In this document: piece by piece, positions 1 through 13,955 of the stretch
Layout: every line of letters begins with the position of its first letter
How positions within the stretch are numbered: the first letter of the stretch is position 1
Assembly: GCA_013398015.1 (NCBI GenBank)
Contig: VZRR01002172.1
Coordinates: 124,001-188,000 of the forward strand
Reading direction: 5' to 3'
From: Oreocharis arfaki
Lineage: Eukaryota; Chordata; Aves; Passeriformes; Paramythiidae
DNA length: 64,000 nt
Translations under genes and position numbers: made by a program
Notes under the pieces: model-generated
What the model was told of the DNA's origin: nothing
Database searches by the model: none
Seen by the model: the letters and a program-made list of their open reading frames with translations, nothing else

Positions 1-706
1 GAGGAAAGAAAAAGCTATTTATGGAGCACAATTCATTTCTCCTCAGAGTAGATATCTAAATACAAGCAGATGAACTGTGCTTCAGAAATGCTCATTTCTC
101 TCTACTGGCTCTCATGGGAGTTGACTTGGCTAGCAAAAATGCAAATGGCTAGAAGTGGGGACATCCAAAATAAAATTAATCTCATTACTGGGGTCCTCCC
201 CAGCTCTAACACTATCACTGTATCACTAAGTTAAAAAATAGCAATGGAAAGCTGCAATTAAAATCAGCATGTCTCACATAAAACCTTGAGTGACAACAGG
301 TTCTTGAGAGCTTCTGCTCTGCTGCACTTCTTCAGTTTTTTCTTGCATCCTGACTCAGCACCATGTAGGCTGGAATGCTGGGCTTGGTCCTGCTCATTTC
401 CAGATCAGCTTTAATTGTTGCATCCATTGTGGTGGGAGGTCCCAAGGAACACGAGTGCTGCAGGGCTCATAAACCCAGAAGAGCTTATTTCTGTAGTAGC
501 CCTCCATGGAGCATTTGCTTCTTTGGTTGCTTTTCAGATTCATCTCAATCTCAAAGAGCACAAGTCTTTATTCTGTACTAGGCCATGTCACACTTGATTG
601 AACCTGCCAGATCTCACTAATAATTCTATTAAATATCTGTTTTCTTATGCAGTCTTTTAGGACAATTGAAATGCTTGGATCTCGTTGGAAAGGTGCTTTC
701 CTTTCC
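1..706. other. Intergenic DNA without recognised content
   Basis: I see no gene, RNA or interspersed repeat. Two overlapping open frames of 60-68 codons (375-597) have no recognisable protein and are treated as chance. Confidence 0.6.
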
Positions 707-723
707 TTTTTTTTTTTTTTTTT

Positions 724-792
724 NNNNNNNNNNNNNNNNNNNNNNNNNNNNNNNNNNNNNNNNNNNNNNNNNNNNNNNNNNNNNNNNNNNNN
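724..792. other. Assembly gap of 69 N
   Basis: Unknown bases directly follow a poly-T run (707-723). The gap probably reflects a long homopolymer or low-complexity tract that could not be sequenced. Confidence 0.98.
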
Positions 793-3013
793 AAGTAGTC
801 ACAGAAGGTAAGAAGAAGAACTCACTGAAAACCAATCTGGGAAGAGTACAGTCAGCAGATTAAGGCCTGTTCTGAGTCTTCATTTTCCTCTCTCATTTTT
901 CTGATGGATCTTTGGCAGAGCAAGGCAGACATGTGGGCTGTATTTCTAACCCAAATTTTTTTTGACAGCCATGCAGCAGACTCTAAGATGGCAATTGATT
1001 GTAGCGCTGTACACCTTAAACATGTTAACTTAACACATGCAGGGACTGTGCAATTACTCCCCTGGGTTTTCTAAAACAGATCTCAACGTTTCTTACATAC
1101 ATTCTGTGTTTTCTTGCAGAGCTGAACCTGACAAAATGCACTCTTGGCAGTGAGGATGCTTATAGTGCTCAGCATTGTGGTAGGGACAGAGGCACGGTGG
1201 TCCTCTCTCCTCCAATGAACAGTGCAGAAAAGTGTTTACATTTCACAGGATATCGCTTCACCACACAATTCAGTCCCAACCAGTTGTTATATTAAAAAAA
1301 AAATAGCGTTTCCATCACTCCGAAGAGTAAATCCAACTGCCTAATCTCTTCATTTGTGTGTTTCTTGTATCTATCAAACAGAAGTGCAAAATGTCATGGT
1401 TTTGCTTCCCCAAAAGGTACTGTAAGTAATTCTTACTGAGAGAAGAGGAGGGGGAAATACAATTTCAAAGCAAGTTCTGCTGGCTGTTTTGTGACAGCAT
1501 AGATTTAAAGGCATTCACAAGAAAAGCAGTGTGATTTCCTCTACTGGCAGGATTTGGCATCATGGTTTTAAATGGACTCAGTGTTTTGCCCTTGCAAAAA
1601 GGGCAGAAAGAAAAAGGAAAGAAAGAAAATTGTTTTGTACTTGTCTTTGAAAAAGACTAGACCAAGAAAATAATGAAGAACTGATAGAATTGGGAAGCAC
1701 AGTGGCTCAGGATTGCTGGCTGTGCATGTTTAATCCGTCAAGATAAGGCCAGGAGACACTTGGTTCTGATTTTTCTTTCAATAATTTCACATCTATTTGA
1801 TGACTCTGAATGCAGTAGTAAGACTCCTATTTTAACTGCATATGAGATGCATTTCAGGTCTTATTCACAATTCTGGCTTCACAGCTCAGGCCTGTCACTA
1901 CGAAAAGATTGAACAAATGTACAGGAATGATTAATTCCTAAGAATAAAAGCACCCAATGAAAACCCTAGCCAGCAGGTCTGTAGGATGCTCAAGCTTGCC
2001 CAGCACACTAAGGTTTTTTTTAACTAAACAAAATTCCCTTTTTTTTTCCCAGGTGGCATCAACGACACAGCTTTTCAAGGTCAAAAAGCTGCTAAAACTC
2101 ATCCAGCCGTTCTCTTTTTTAAAACATTCTAGGAGAAGGGAGGAAGCAAAGGTAAGCTGTTGCCCTTTGTGATGTTCTCAGTTTGTTAAACTGGATTCAC
2201 CATTGTATCTGGCCCCCTTTTTAGACTTCTTTATTCTTCCTAGGCTTCCAATTTAAGTCAGTGACTGAAGGCAGCAAAACGCTGTTTTCACAGCACTGAC
2301 AAGAGAGCTTACTTCAGTTAATTTGTCATTTAAAATCAGCCTATACCCCCAAACTTGGGGCTTGAATCCAGTCTGAACAAGATGCTTGAACTTTCTGAGA
2401 TTATCATGCTGTGGGATGGAGAGGTTTTCTCAAATTCATTGCATTATACATGTAAGAAGAATGAGGTAGAGGTGCTTTGCTGGAGTTATTCTTTCTGGGA
2501 ATGTACTACTTATCTGATTCATATGGACAGTGTATTTCCTCTGCCTGCAAAATAGAGTTGTATCCATGCAGCTAATTTGATTTCTCACTACCTTGTAAAA
2601 CCAAGCAGTACTTTTCTTCCTCTTTCTCATTAACTGAACTTGATATATAATTGTTGATATTTTCTATGTGGTGGCTATATGCCCCTAAAGATGGGGTTAT
2701 GACACTGGCTCAGCTGGATTTAATGTAATACAGTCAGTGGCTTTCACTTTTCATCAGGAACACAGTGAAAAAAAAAGATATGTTCCCCCATTCGGTATGA
2801 TAAAACCTGAGATGCACATTGCAGTCACTGACAGAGAGCACTGCAAAGCCCAACCCCTTGACCTCACTTCTGTAGGTGCAGACGACTTTTGGACTCAGGA
2901 AAATGGTGTACATCTGCTCCACTGTGTGGAACAGGTTTATCCCCGGGGGCTCCACAGGAACACCTGCTTTTTTCTAGGCCAGAACCAGATCAGAATTATG
3001 TGTTCTCTGGTAT
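793..3013. other. Intergenic DNA without recognised content
   Basis: AT-rich unique sequence with short purine and T runs. No coding segment is recognised up to the CR1 fragment at 3014; open frames stay below 75 codons, apart from one of 138 codons that runs into the CR1. Confidence 0.6.
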
Positions 3014-3490
3014 ACAGAATCACAGAATCAGGTTGGAAAAGACATCTAAGATCATCAAGTCCAACCATTAACCCACCACCACCAATGTTCAGCACTAAAC
3101 TATGTCCCCAGGTGCCACATCCACACATTTTTGACCCCTTCCAGGGATGGTGATTCCATCACTTCCCTGGGCAGCCTGTTCCAGTACCTGATGCGTCTTC
3201 CAGTGAGGAATTTTTTTCTAATAACAAATCTAAACCTTTCTTGGCACAACTTAAGGCCATTTCTTCTCATCCTACCGTTTGTTACTTTGAAGAAGAAGAC
3301 TGACTCCAGCCTGTTTATAACCTCCTGTCAGGAAACTGTAGAGAGAGAAAGCCCCCCTGAGCCTCAGAGAAAGCCCCCCTGAGCCTCCTTTTCTCCAGGC
3401 TGAGTTTCCCCAACTCCCTCAGCCCCACCTTGTGCTCCACCCCCTTACCCACCTCCGTTGCCCTTATCTGGACATTCTGCAGCACTTAAC
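3014..3490 (-). mobile_element. CR1 LINE 3' fragment, minus orientation
   Basis: The plus strand begins CAGAATCACAGAATCAGG, the reverse complement of the CR1 3' terminal ATTCTGTG repeats. It continues through the antisense of the conserved 3' region (CCAGGGATGG, CTGGGCAGCCTGTTCCAGT, TTTCTCCAGGCTGAG) to about 3490. Only the 3' part is present, a 5' truncation typical of LINE insertion. The element is mutated and contains no usable reverse transcriptase frame. A 22-bp tandem duplication lies inside it at 3344-3387. Confidence 0.9.
3344..3387. repeat. 22-bp perfect tandem duplication inside CR1
   Basis: The 22-bp unit beginning AGAGAAAGCCCCCC occurs at 3344-3365 and again at 3366-3387 without a mismatch. 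This is a replication-slippage type duplication that happened after the CR1 insertion. Confidence 0.9.
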
Positions 3491-6400
3491 CCAACACACG
3501 GGTTGTCACATTTTCTGACATAACAATTTGTGCAAAAAAAGGGATAAAAATATAAAAGCTAAGGTTGCATTTCAAAATGTATCAGTTAATACTATGTTCA
3601 GTATTAGACCAAGAGTATATGTATGAATGCAATTTGACTTGTAGCATTGAACAAAGCCTGGTTAATGAGTCAGAGGCAAAATTCATATCATAATTGCACT
3701 TGCAAAACAAAAGTGCTATTATTTGCTGTTCATTTAGAGCAACCCTCCCTGAATAAACAAGCAGAATATTTACACATTCAAGTCTCTGTGTCTAATTGTG
3801 TTTGTGCATGTAGTTACATATTGCAATTACTGTTCATTGATACTATGCATGCATTTTTTAAAATCTAACTTCAAAAATTCATATCTAGCTTTATTGCCTC
3901 ACAGATATATCTGAGGCTTGTGTGTGTATGTATTTATTTATTCTATTTTTTTCCAAACAATTACTTTCAACTAAAGGTGTCACAATCACATCCACCAGTT
4001 ATGTACTGGTTTCTCTTCCAGAAAGGATTATATGGTGAATGAATAGAAAAAGAGAAAATTCAGACTGTCCATTGCACAAGGAAGTGAAGTAAAGGATATT
4101 CACATGGAGAATGAGAAAGAGGCTGAACCTTAAAAGTTTGAGGTAAGTTTTAGTAGTAGCTGGGATTTTTCCTTGACTAATGGCAATTCATTAAATTCTG
4201 ATCTTGAAATGACCCTGAGTCCTACTCCACAAAACTATATGCTCAGGTCTTCCATGATGGAGTGAAAAAAAGCACCATTGTCCCCTTTAAAAGTTAGGTC
4301 TTTTTTGACTGCCCCATAACGGAGTTGTAAGCAGTACATAACTAATCCTCATCCTAAAAATTGGCCTTTTCCCCCCAAGTGAATAACATTGGATTTTGAT
4401 TTTAAAATGCAGACAACTTTAGATTTACAGTTAAGGACTGTATAGAATGATATCTGGAGTACAAAACACAAAATAAGAATTAAAATATGACCCGATAAGG
4501 TATAGTAAGGCACAGCACTCTTTAAAATGGCTTTAGTCAGGATACATTAAACTGTTGAAAATGTGCTTTAATTCCACTTTAAAAAGTAATCAAGTCCATA
4601 AATTACAGGTAAAGGAGGGGATAACTGATTTGAAATCTGAAAGACTGCAAAGTGATCAGCTACCAGAAGAAGATACGGAATTCTTAACTAGAAAAAGAAC
4701 TATTACAATGTGAAAAGGGAAGACTCTGGACAGGCCAAAACCAAAAAAGTCTTTATGCCAAGTTGTAGCAGATGAAAATGGTGTCACCAAAAATCTTCAA
4801 GCTTCTTTTCTCATGTATGATGATAGTAATATATATAAGTAACCAAGAAATTTTAATGTTTGTAGACTCTGTTGAGTTGATAACAAAGTTATCAGTCCTT
4901 TATCTTAGATCTACATGAACAAAAATCTGAATTTCTGTTCACATTGTTTGTATGGTTAAAGAAGGAAAAGTTCAAGGGAAAAGAGTTAATTTCTTGCCAC
5001 CTATCACTTCCCTTTTTGTGACTGAAAATCTTTAATTTGGGATTGGAAATCTTCATTCTGTTATATTTTGCTCCTGGAAAGACCTATATATTTTTAAAAC
5101 TTCTTAAAACCCTTTTTTTAAAAAAAAAAACCCCAACTTTTTTTTCCTGAGCATGAGCATGCCAGTGGGGCTATTTGGATTACTATGTAAAAATTCCTTG
5201 ATCTCTTTCCAGAATCAAGTTGTAAAGAATAGTGAGAAAGATAATCAGTAGAGCTAGTCAGGGGAAGACTTTCTGTGATGTGCTTTGTGGTACTTGGGTG
5301 AAACCAGCCAATATTACAAAATTACGGAAAAAAACACTAGCAAGTAACTTCTTTGATCCATTTCCATCAGGATATGTGCAATCTAGACTACAGCCACATA
5401 CATTCACTGTTCTACAGCACCTGTTACCACACTATTGGGGTAGATGTTATAATACTTACCAAAACATATATGAAATCAATTTCAGAAATGCATCTCACTA
5501 CACGGGATTCCAAATCACTCTATGGATTCATTTTAAATTAGTCTAGAAATACAGAGGAAGCCTGCTGGTGCATGGAAAACCACCTTATCAGTGTTCAGAA
5601 ACACATAGAACCCAATACTAGAGAAACCACTCTTTAGGCTCTTTTACAGAGGGCTGAAGACAAGCCATTTCCAAGGAAGTCAGGAAAGGAAAGCTATGGA
5701 GGACACTGTGATGGGGAAATGGGTAGCACAGGGACAGACAGATGTGCTTGCTGTGTTAGCCCCTGATGACTCCTTTTGGTGTCCACAGGAAAAGGAAACT
5801 GAAGCACTGCAGCAACCACTGCCTGTAACTGTGCCTGGCAAATATTTTCTGACCACAGAATGCACAAAGCTCAACAGATTTTTTTATTTAAATGGTTAAA
5901 TCCAAACTAGAGATTCCCAAAAGCCTTCCCAGTGACTAGTTAAGCCTACAGATACCTACTTGTCCACTAACTAGGATACCTCAGTAGTTGTCCACCGAGC
6001 CAACACAGAAGTCTTTTCTTAGTGAGCAGCATGGTGTTTAATCTCCAGTAGGACTCAGAAATCAGCTTTCTCCTTTCCCATAATACCTGCAAAGACTGAT
6101 CAAATGAATACACTTAGAGAAGAAAGGTGAGATTTCGTGCTGAACACAGGGGAAAGGAAGAAGAAATGTGTTGTGCATTTCCCTTATTTTTTACTTACAA
6201 ACTGGTGTTCCACCCAGAGGATGAGAAACTGAGCTTCAAATCCTCCTATTGTTTGTTTAAAGCAGGAGTTTGTTTCTAGGAGCATGTGCCTCTATAGTCT
6301 GAGATTAAACTTCTTCCCATTTCTGCTATCAAAGCCTTCCTGCAGCCCTTTCCTTCTTAGGAGGTAAACCTTAAGCCCATCTCCTTAGGATTCCCTGCCA

Positions 6401-9400
6401 AGAGTTTAGATAATTGAGACTGCAAGCATCTCTGGATTAATACAATTTTAGCACTTGTATCGAGAAGATGATAGTACGGACAATAGCAGGGCACTTAGGG
6501 TTAGGAGTGGTGAAGCTGTGCCTTGTTCTCTTACATGGATCAAGTCACTGAGATGATTGCTTTAGTCCTCCCTCATTGAAAATCCAACTGGTGTCTCAAA
6601 AACTTTTACTTATACAACAATTTGTAGTAGGAAATATAGAAAAATGTTTCCAATATAAATTAGAAGCTGGAGAGGAAATACAAAATAAACCTGCTTAGGA
6701 CATGGTGGTGAACGTAACTATTCATGCTTAAGTTTTGTATCTTGATGATTGTGAGAACTGGGATGTTTTCAGCATGTCATCTCCTCTAAAAAGACAGAGC
6801 TGTCAAAGTAGCCTAAGACTTGATTTTCTTCTGTTTAAGGTGGAGAATGCAGTCAGCTCTGGCATGGCCCACTTCTGCTTAGCTCTGGGTTTGGAATGTC
6901 CTCAGAGAACAGCAGGACCATAAGGACACATCCCAGTCTTTTCTTGTCTGTAATCTGTAACACAGGCAAGGCAGTGAATTCTGTAGCCTAGATAGGAAGG
7001 CTGCCTAGGATAGACAGCAATTGCAATGGTGGGGTTTTGTGATAGACATTCTACTGGAAATGTCTCTGTGCTGCAAGACACACTAAAATCTAGTAATGGA
7101 AAATCACAGGTTTCTGGTTACCAGCATCACTGTCTGAGTTCAGTCCTACAGATGAGAGGCTTTGTCTCTAACTACCCATCACCTCACTGTCTCAAAGGAA
7201 ATCTTTGGGTGAAGAAATAGACAGAAATAATAAGAGACTTCATTGCCCGGGTATTACTATGTCAAGAAAATAAGATCATCAAGGATCTTAAACAGAAGAG
7301 TTTCTATAGCTGAAATGCTGTCAGGGCAAATTGCATCATTAGCAACTAATTAACAATGGAATATTGACAGTTCAGTAAGTGGAAGTACTGTGTGACCCAT
7401 ACCTATCATTTTGTAAGGCTGCCTTTGGCAAGCAGAGTCAGCTAGAAGTTAATACCATGCATGCGCAATGAAAAGAAAAAAAATCTACAAACAGGGAAAT
7501 CTTATTGTGTTTCTTTATTACAGCTCATTTGTGTATTTAAAGATGAGCTCGTTTAGAAAAGAAAGTGTATCAATGTGCATAGATGCCGATTCTGCTATAC
7601 AACAGTTTTCTTGGTATAAAAGGGCTGAGATCCTGGACTGGTGCTTTGAAGTTCATTCTTTTAGCAATCATAATCGCAGAAAGAAAATGAACATTATTTT
7701 GAATCTCAGCATAGTGAGAGATTACACATTTCCCTTCTTTTATATTCTACGATGGAAAAGGCAAGGAGAATATATCACAGTATCCCCTTTGATACTTTTG
7801 CATTATACGTTTTTTCCTCACTAGTGGAAGAGAAATCACATATTTTATGATATAGCAGGCACATGAATGGAGAGAACCAGGAACACAAGGGGGAACGTGG
7901 AAGGGGACTGGTGATCTCAAACATAATTTAAACACTTTGTACTTTATCTGGTCCTCATCAAACCCACCACATTACAATCTAAAATATACTATGGTCTTCT
8001 CAAAGAATATGTGGTATCAAAAGAGGAAATTTTTCCTAGTTTGTGCCTATATTCTCTGCCAGAAAACAGATGGATGGCTTGCACTGTGCAGGGTAAGGAA
8101 TGTACCCAAGCTGAAACTGTGAACAATACTTGCTTGCATTTATAATGGTAAGGTGGAACAGATGGTGACAACTGAGTTGAATGTGAACAGTCGATTGAAA
8201 TAACCTAAATTGTCAAGCTATTCCTGTATAGAAAGCAGTGTATGCACCATTCGAACAAATTGAAAGTAGCCTTCACGTTATTGAATCAGTTGGAATTGCC
8301 TTGCATTGTGAGTTATGCTGGCCTGACAGGGTTCCACAGAGTATAAGCTGTTTCATTTTGGTAGCTATGAATGCTCCAAAGCCAGGGCAAAACTCTCACA
8401 AGTTAAGAAAAAATCCATAACCATTCTACTCTCTGACTCATTCTGTTGCAGAGAAACTTCTGGGCAGATACGTAATGAGATTAACAGGATTAACAAAAAC
8501 GTCATGTCTTCAGTTTTAAGCCCAAGGACAGACTGTTCTTATCAATAGGCTCCAGATCTTCAAGGCAAGGCAGTAAACTAGATCAAAATAAGCTCCATCA
8601 AAAATACTGTTTTCCACTTTTGTTGATGTAATGTGTTTACACTCAGCATTTTAAAAGCAGGTCCTTAATGGCTTTTTGTAGTCATGCTGTGCAGAATGAG
8701 AATAGGCTGCTTGATTTTTGTGTGACAGATTAAGCTTTCAGCACCTCTGTGCAATACTCTAGAAACACGGGAGGCACTGATGGTTGCACACTTTTGTGTA
8801 AGGGACATGGACTCTCCTATACACAGCAAGAATGGTACTTGCCAGACCAGTGTGCATGACAAAAACCTGAATTGCACTGAGCAGAGATATCCGAGATAGC
8901 CCCTAAAGATCTTAAAGAGAGGCTGCAGTTTAAATCCTACCCAGGAAAGTAAGGAGGGCTTTGAGGTAGAAGGAGTTACTGGGAGGTAACTTGCTGCTGA
9001 TGTACTAAATCAGCTGGTTTTGTGATTAACTTCCATATGCATGCTCTTTTCCAGTGATAAAGTTGGTGAATGCAAGGTAGTTTATTTCTTTTTCATGCCA
9101 TTTTGATCAGGGATATGAACATTTAATTTTTCTGTATCCCACCGTAGCTATTTCTGTGCCTGTACCATTTTACTGTCTTGGAGTCCGCTCCTGAACACAG
9201 TTAGGTGTATCAGTGGCTCCCATTCCTCCTCAGAAATGAGACGAGTGGAGGAGCCAGCCAGTGTTACTCCACCCACATGGCACAATACTTACCTGATCTA
9301 TTGACATCCCTTTCTTACCTGGTCAGGAGCAGAGATTGGAATCAAGTGGTCCAATACTAAAAGTGAATGTCCCAACCGTGATGTTACACATGATTTTGAG

Positions 9401-10201
9401 CAGAGGTCCTTTTGAGCATCTCTTTTAGAAATTACTCTATTAAATTTTAAACCAAGTAGCCACTGGAAGCTCACAACAACTTCCAGAGCCAGTGAAGTAA
9501 CTTCTTTTTTCACCTGCAGATTGTTTGCAAACAGATAAAAAATCTCAAATATTTATTTAAGCCCTCTTTAACTAGGAATTGTACATCTCTTTCTTGCATG
9601 TGGAACTGAGAATTTATAAGGTGAAAAGAACGGATGAGTCAGAGATTGCTCTGTTAGAGCTTTTCTTTCCTGTATTTCTAAGGGAGTGCTGAATACGTGC
9701 AAAAATACACTAAGGTTTTAATTAGGGTGGAAAACTTCTCCTAAAATACTGATTTAAAGGAATGAACAAGTATGTTGACATATTCAGCTATTTGCTAATC
9801 ACAGATAATTAATCCTCCATAATGGCTAACAAAGTCTAACATTACTCTGCAAATAATGTATAGCATAATCTTATATATAAATATTGCATGCTGCATTCAT
9901 TTAGCCTATTAAATTGCATTTAGCGGTGGTCAAAAGTTGAAACACAGAGTTTTGCATATTTTTTTAAGGATCTAATGAATCTAATATTATTCATCTTGGC
10001 TCTTTTGACTCCAAGTTAAATGGAAGCAGGAGCAAGCCTCGGGTAAGTAGTTAATTGTGTAGTACTGTGTGCTTAGAAAAGGGTGGAATTCCTTCCACTG
10101 CTGACATTCATAGTTGGTTTGTCTAGACAATACCATGAAGATTACCTGTTAACAACCCTTGTCTGAGCCTAAGTAGCTAGGAAAACATTCCTGTATTTTG
10201 C

Positions 10202-10233
10202 ATATATATATGTGTGTGCATGGGTGTGTGTGT
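10202..10233. repeat. TA/TG dinucleotide repeat
   Basis: ATATATATATG is followed by TGTGTGTG units with one interruption (GCATGG), forming a short microsatellite. Confidence 0.8.
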
Positions 10234-13200
10234 AAACAAAATTATCTTCAGTCACTTTCATAATCTTGAATATGAAAATGACTGTGTTGCTCAACAGATG
10301 AAGTAAAAAGCTCTTATAAAATTCCCACACAGAGGTTTTGATAAGGCTGTCTCTCAAGAATAAGCATACCTCTTTGACCACTGGATTTAATAAACACAGG
10401 GAAAACAGCAGTTTGCTAGCCCGTAGCATATTCAAAGACTGCATTAAGAAAAGGAAGCTTAACTTATCATCATAATTGCAGTTTCTTGGCATAAAAAAGT
10501 ACTGTGAAATGTAACACTAGGACTTGTTATGAGGACTTTCTTCATTTTGAAGAAAACCCTATTGCTGAGGGTGATTTGTTGTAAATGCCTTTTCGTCATT
10601 TGAAGAGCTCTTCTGTAGACATTTCAGACATGGTTCCCCTGAAAAACTCACCAAGCTGTTTTTTAAAGAAAGGCAAGGGTTAGAAACAAGACATGCTTTC
10701 AGGCACCTTTGTGTTTTGGTGCAGTTACACACAACTCCATGTGTAAAAATGGGGAAGAATTTTAACAAAACTGAGAACAGAGCACATAAAATAAAAACGG
10801 AAATTAAATAAAAACAAGATTGTATTCTATTTAATAAATGCAAAGCCTGGGTCCCTTCAATCCCGGGAGCCAAAGAAAGGATAGAGAAAGGCAAGTCCTT
10901 CAATTATTCATAGACATAATTCAGCAGCAAGCAATCATTGCCTTTGGTTCCAAGGATTCAGTTGGCATTGAGCAATTAAACCAGATGTCTTTTTCAAAAA
11001 GAAACTATATAACTTTGACAAGACATTAACACCTATCCCCAATTATGTCTTATTGGATCCAAGCTGTCATCCAGGAGAACGTTTGTACTAGAGTTGTGAT
11101 CAAATAAAATATACTGAGTTATAGTTATGTTTATGTGGAACTTGGGTCTCCATACACATACATCTCCTCTCTGATATGGTTTAATCGTTCTTTCATTTCA
11201 GTAAGATTCAACAAGGTATCATTTTAGGAGAAAATTCCTTTCGTCCCAAGTGTGGAATTTTCCTTTCTCTTGTAAACTGGATAAATGTAAAGAGGCTAAC
11301 GATTCCAACATCTCTGAAGAACATCTAAGTATCTTTAAATTGCCACTAAGAGTATTCCATACACACTTGAAGGGAGAGGAAAACAAACGAACAAAAATCT
11401 CTGCTCATGGAGAGTGATAACAAAAGAAATTAGGTTCAGTTAGTAATTTAAATTCTCTAGTATGTTTCTTTCCAATGCATTTGCAGGAGGCTTGCATTTC
11501 TTCCTATCTTGGAGTAGCTTATCTACTCTTATCTAAGATTTTGTTTTCACCCTCTGTCTTCTGTATATCCAATTTTAGTGTGCTTTGACACTCCTTTTCA
11601 AATAAAAATGTAAAACATTGGATTCATGTATTAAATGAAGTGTTCAGTTTCTATGTACCCCTGTCTGTTGTGAATTATGACTTTATTGGGAATGTAAAAT
11701 TAAATAGAAATCTTAATTATTAATTATTAATGTTTCCCAGATTCAACCTTCCTTCTTCCAAAATTGGCTCTGCAAAGTCCAGCAAGGCAAGTCTGCCACG
11801 TGATAGAAGCAAGATGCTCCCAAAGACAGGACTCACTTAAGACTATGGTGGTGACAGACATTATACACTTTTTATGCTGAGCTTATATGTTAAGTTATTT
11901 CTTTGTAGAATAGGTGAATACCCATCCCGAATCAAAAGGCTTGCATATTTTCAGCCATGTAAGGTTTACATGTCTAATCCAAAACTATAAGATTATAAAC
12001 AAGTGCTAAAGACTGTACTTATGAAACTGTTGAAAAATCAGTCTTGGCTTGACAGTTAAATCATTTGGCACAATGATTTTTCTTGTGATCCTGATTAGGA
12101 CCACAAGAAACACAGTGGCCATAGCAGATATCCAAGCACCTTTGGAGCATCTGATGGTTTGCATCATGCTAAGTGAAATGGAAAATTGCTACTGCAAAAC
12201 TAGAGATCTATAATTCTGTCTGGAGTGTTAAGATTGACTAATGAAAATGATGACAGGTCACAAGTAGCTTCTACTACTACTGTTGGTTAAATGACACCCA
12301 AAATAGGCCAGGTATGTCAGAGGGATGTATTCCTGGTTCTAATGTAATCCTTGTGGACTTTTTCATGGAAGTTTAATTAATGCCCCAGCTAAACACAGGG
12401 CCTGGCAAAGGTCATTTGAAGTATTTACTTCTGTTAGCAACTATATTGCAAGGGATGCACATTCAACACATTCTTGCCTGAACGATTTCAGAAAAATGTC
12501 ATTTGGGCTTTGGGGATAGACTGCTGCCTCATTAAGGTTAGTGAAACAGGAAGGGTTGGTTCTCCTGGACACTGAAGCAAAACAGTGCACATTTTTACCC
12601 TTTGGTCCAAAGTAGCAGATCTTTAAACTATAAGTTGAACCTACTGTACTAACAAGGATCTTCCTGAAATTTGATTAGTAAACTCTTACTGAAAAAAACC
12701 CAACAAACCAACCACGAAATTTAGACCAGTTCAATAAACAAGATCAAAACCTATTCAAAGCGATAAAAATCTACAAGTGTAATTGACAAAAGTGTTGGGT
12801 TGCAAAAGATGGTGCTACAGTAATAAACACTTAAGGCTCCCAATTAATTTCTGACTGTGACACTTGGGTGACTCACAGCAGCTGTAATTGAAAGGTTATG
12901 ACCTGGCTCCCTGAGAACACGTGTAGTTAATGTGTTTGGAGTCCCACTTCTCAGAGAATGTAAATTGACAAATTTTGATTGACAAATTCAAATCAGGGAA
13001 TACTATAGCACAGCAATAGTATATTGCCCTGGAAGTACATACGCCCTGCTCTGGAAGTCTATATGCCCAGATAGCCAAGTAATCAAACACAATTCTGCCT
13101 CGAGACACTTTTTGTTACCTTGGGGAAAATCAGCACAAAGATTTGTTCCTCCTGTGCAGAACATCCTCTCTTGAAACAGCTTGTTTCTACTCTATTACCT

Positions 13201-13908
13201 GGCATAACAAAGGTTAAAGAGCTTTTAAAAAAATTTTATTTATTTTATTTTCCTTTTGGAGCATATCCTTTCAAGAAATAACTGACCATTCAAGAAAGCA
13301 ACACTTCGCATTTAAAATATAACTCTGGAGGGGGAAAAAAGCAACAAATTAAATCCTCCTCTTCTCTAGCAGAGAATACAGCTTTGGCTTAGTGAATATC
13401 CTTTATCATTCAGATATGCTGTTGCAGCACTCAGCCATGCCGAATATTTATTCAAAGGGAATTCCTTTTGATTTTCCTTTTATTCTATACCTCATAAAAT
13501 GTTCCAACACAGTAATCATTATCTAAACGATTATTCAGATGGATAGTGCCATTATCTTAGTTGTACATCCAACCTTGCTGCAATCCTTGCAACCACATTG
13601 CTTATTTCAAAAGTCCATTTTCAGCTACCTCATGGAATGAAAAGCTTTAACCTTGGGATAGAAACAGCAAAGGAAAAATCTTATGTTAAAGATTTAAATG
13701 GTATTTAAGAGAGTGAAGAGAAGGGGAAGGAGCAAATTATGTGGTTATTAGAAACCACCTTCAATCAATTTTAATGCTGAATGAACAAAAACTGTAAGAT
13801 GCTGATAGATATGCATATTACCAAGCTAAAGGTTTAGAATCTTTTATTTGAGATCTTTCCTGACTTGTGTAGGAAAGGATATTTCTATTATATATGTATA
13901 TTTTATAT

Positions 13909-13955
13909 TTATTTGGTATATATTGGGTATTAATTGGGTGTTTATTGGGTATTGC
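13909..13955. repeat. Short TATTGGGTAT-type tandem repeat
   Basis: Three to four imperfect units of about 12 bp built on TTTATTGGGTAT, following an AT-rich TATATGTATATTTT stretch. Confidence 0.7.

Noticed and set aside
3131..3382. 83-codon plus-strand frame
   Set aside because: It lies entirely within antisense CR1 sequence.
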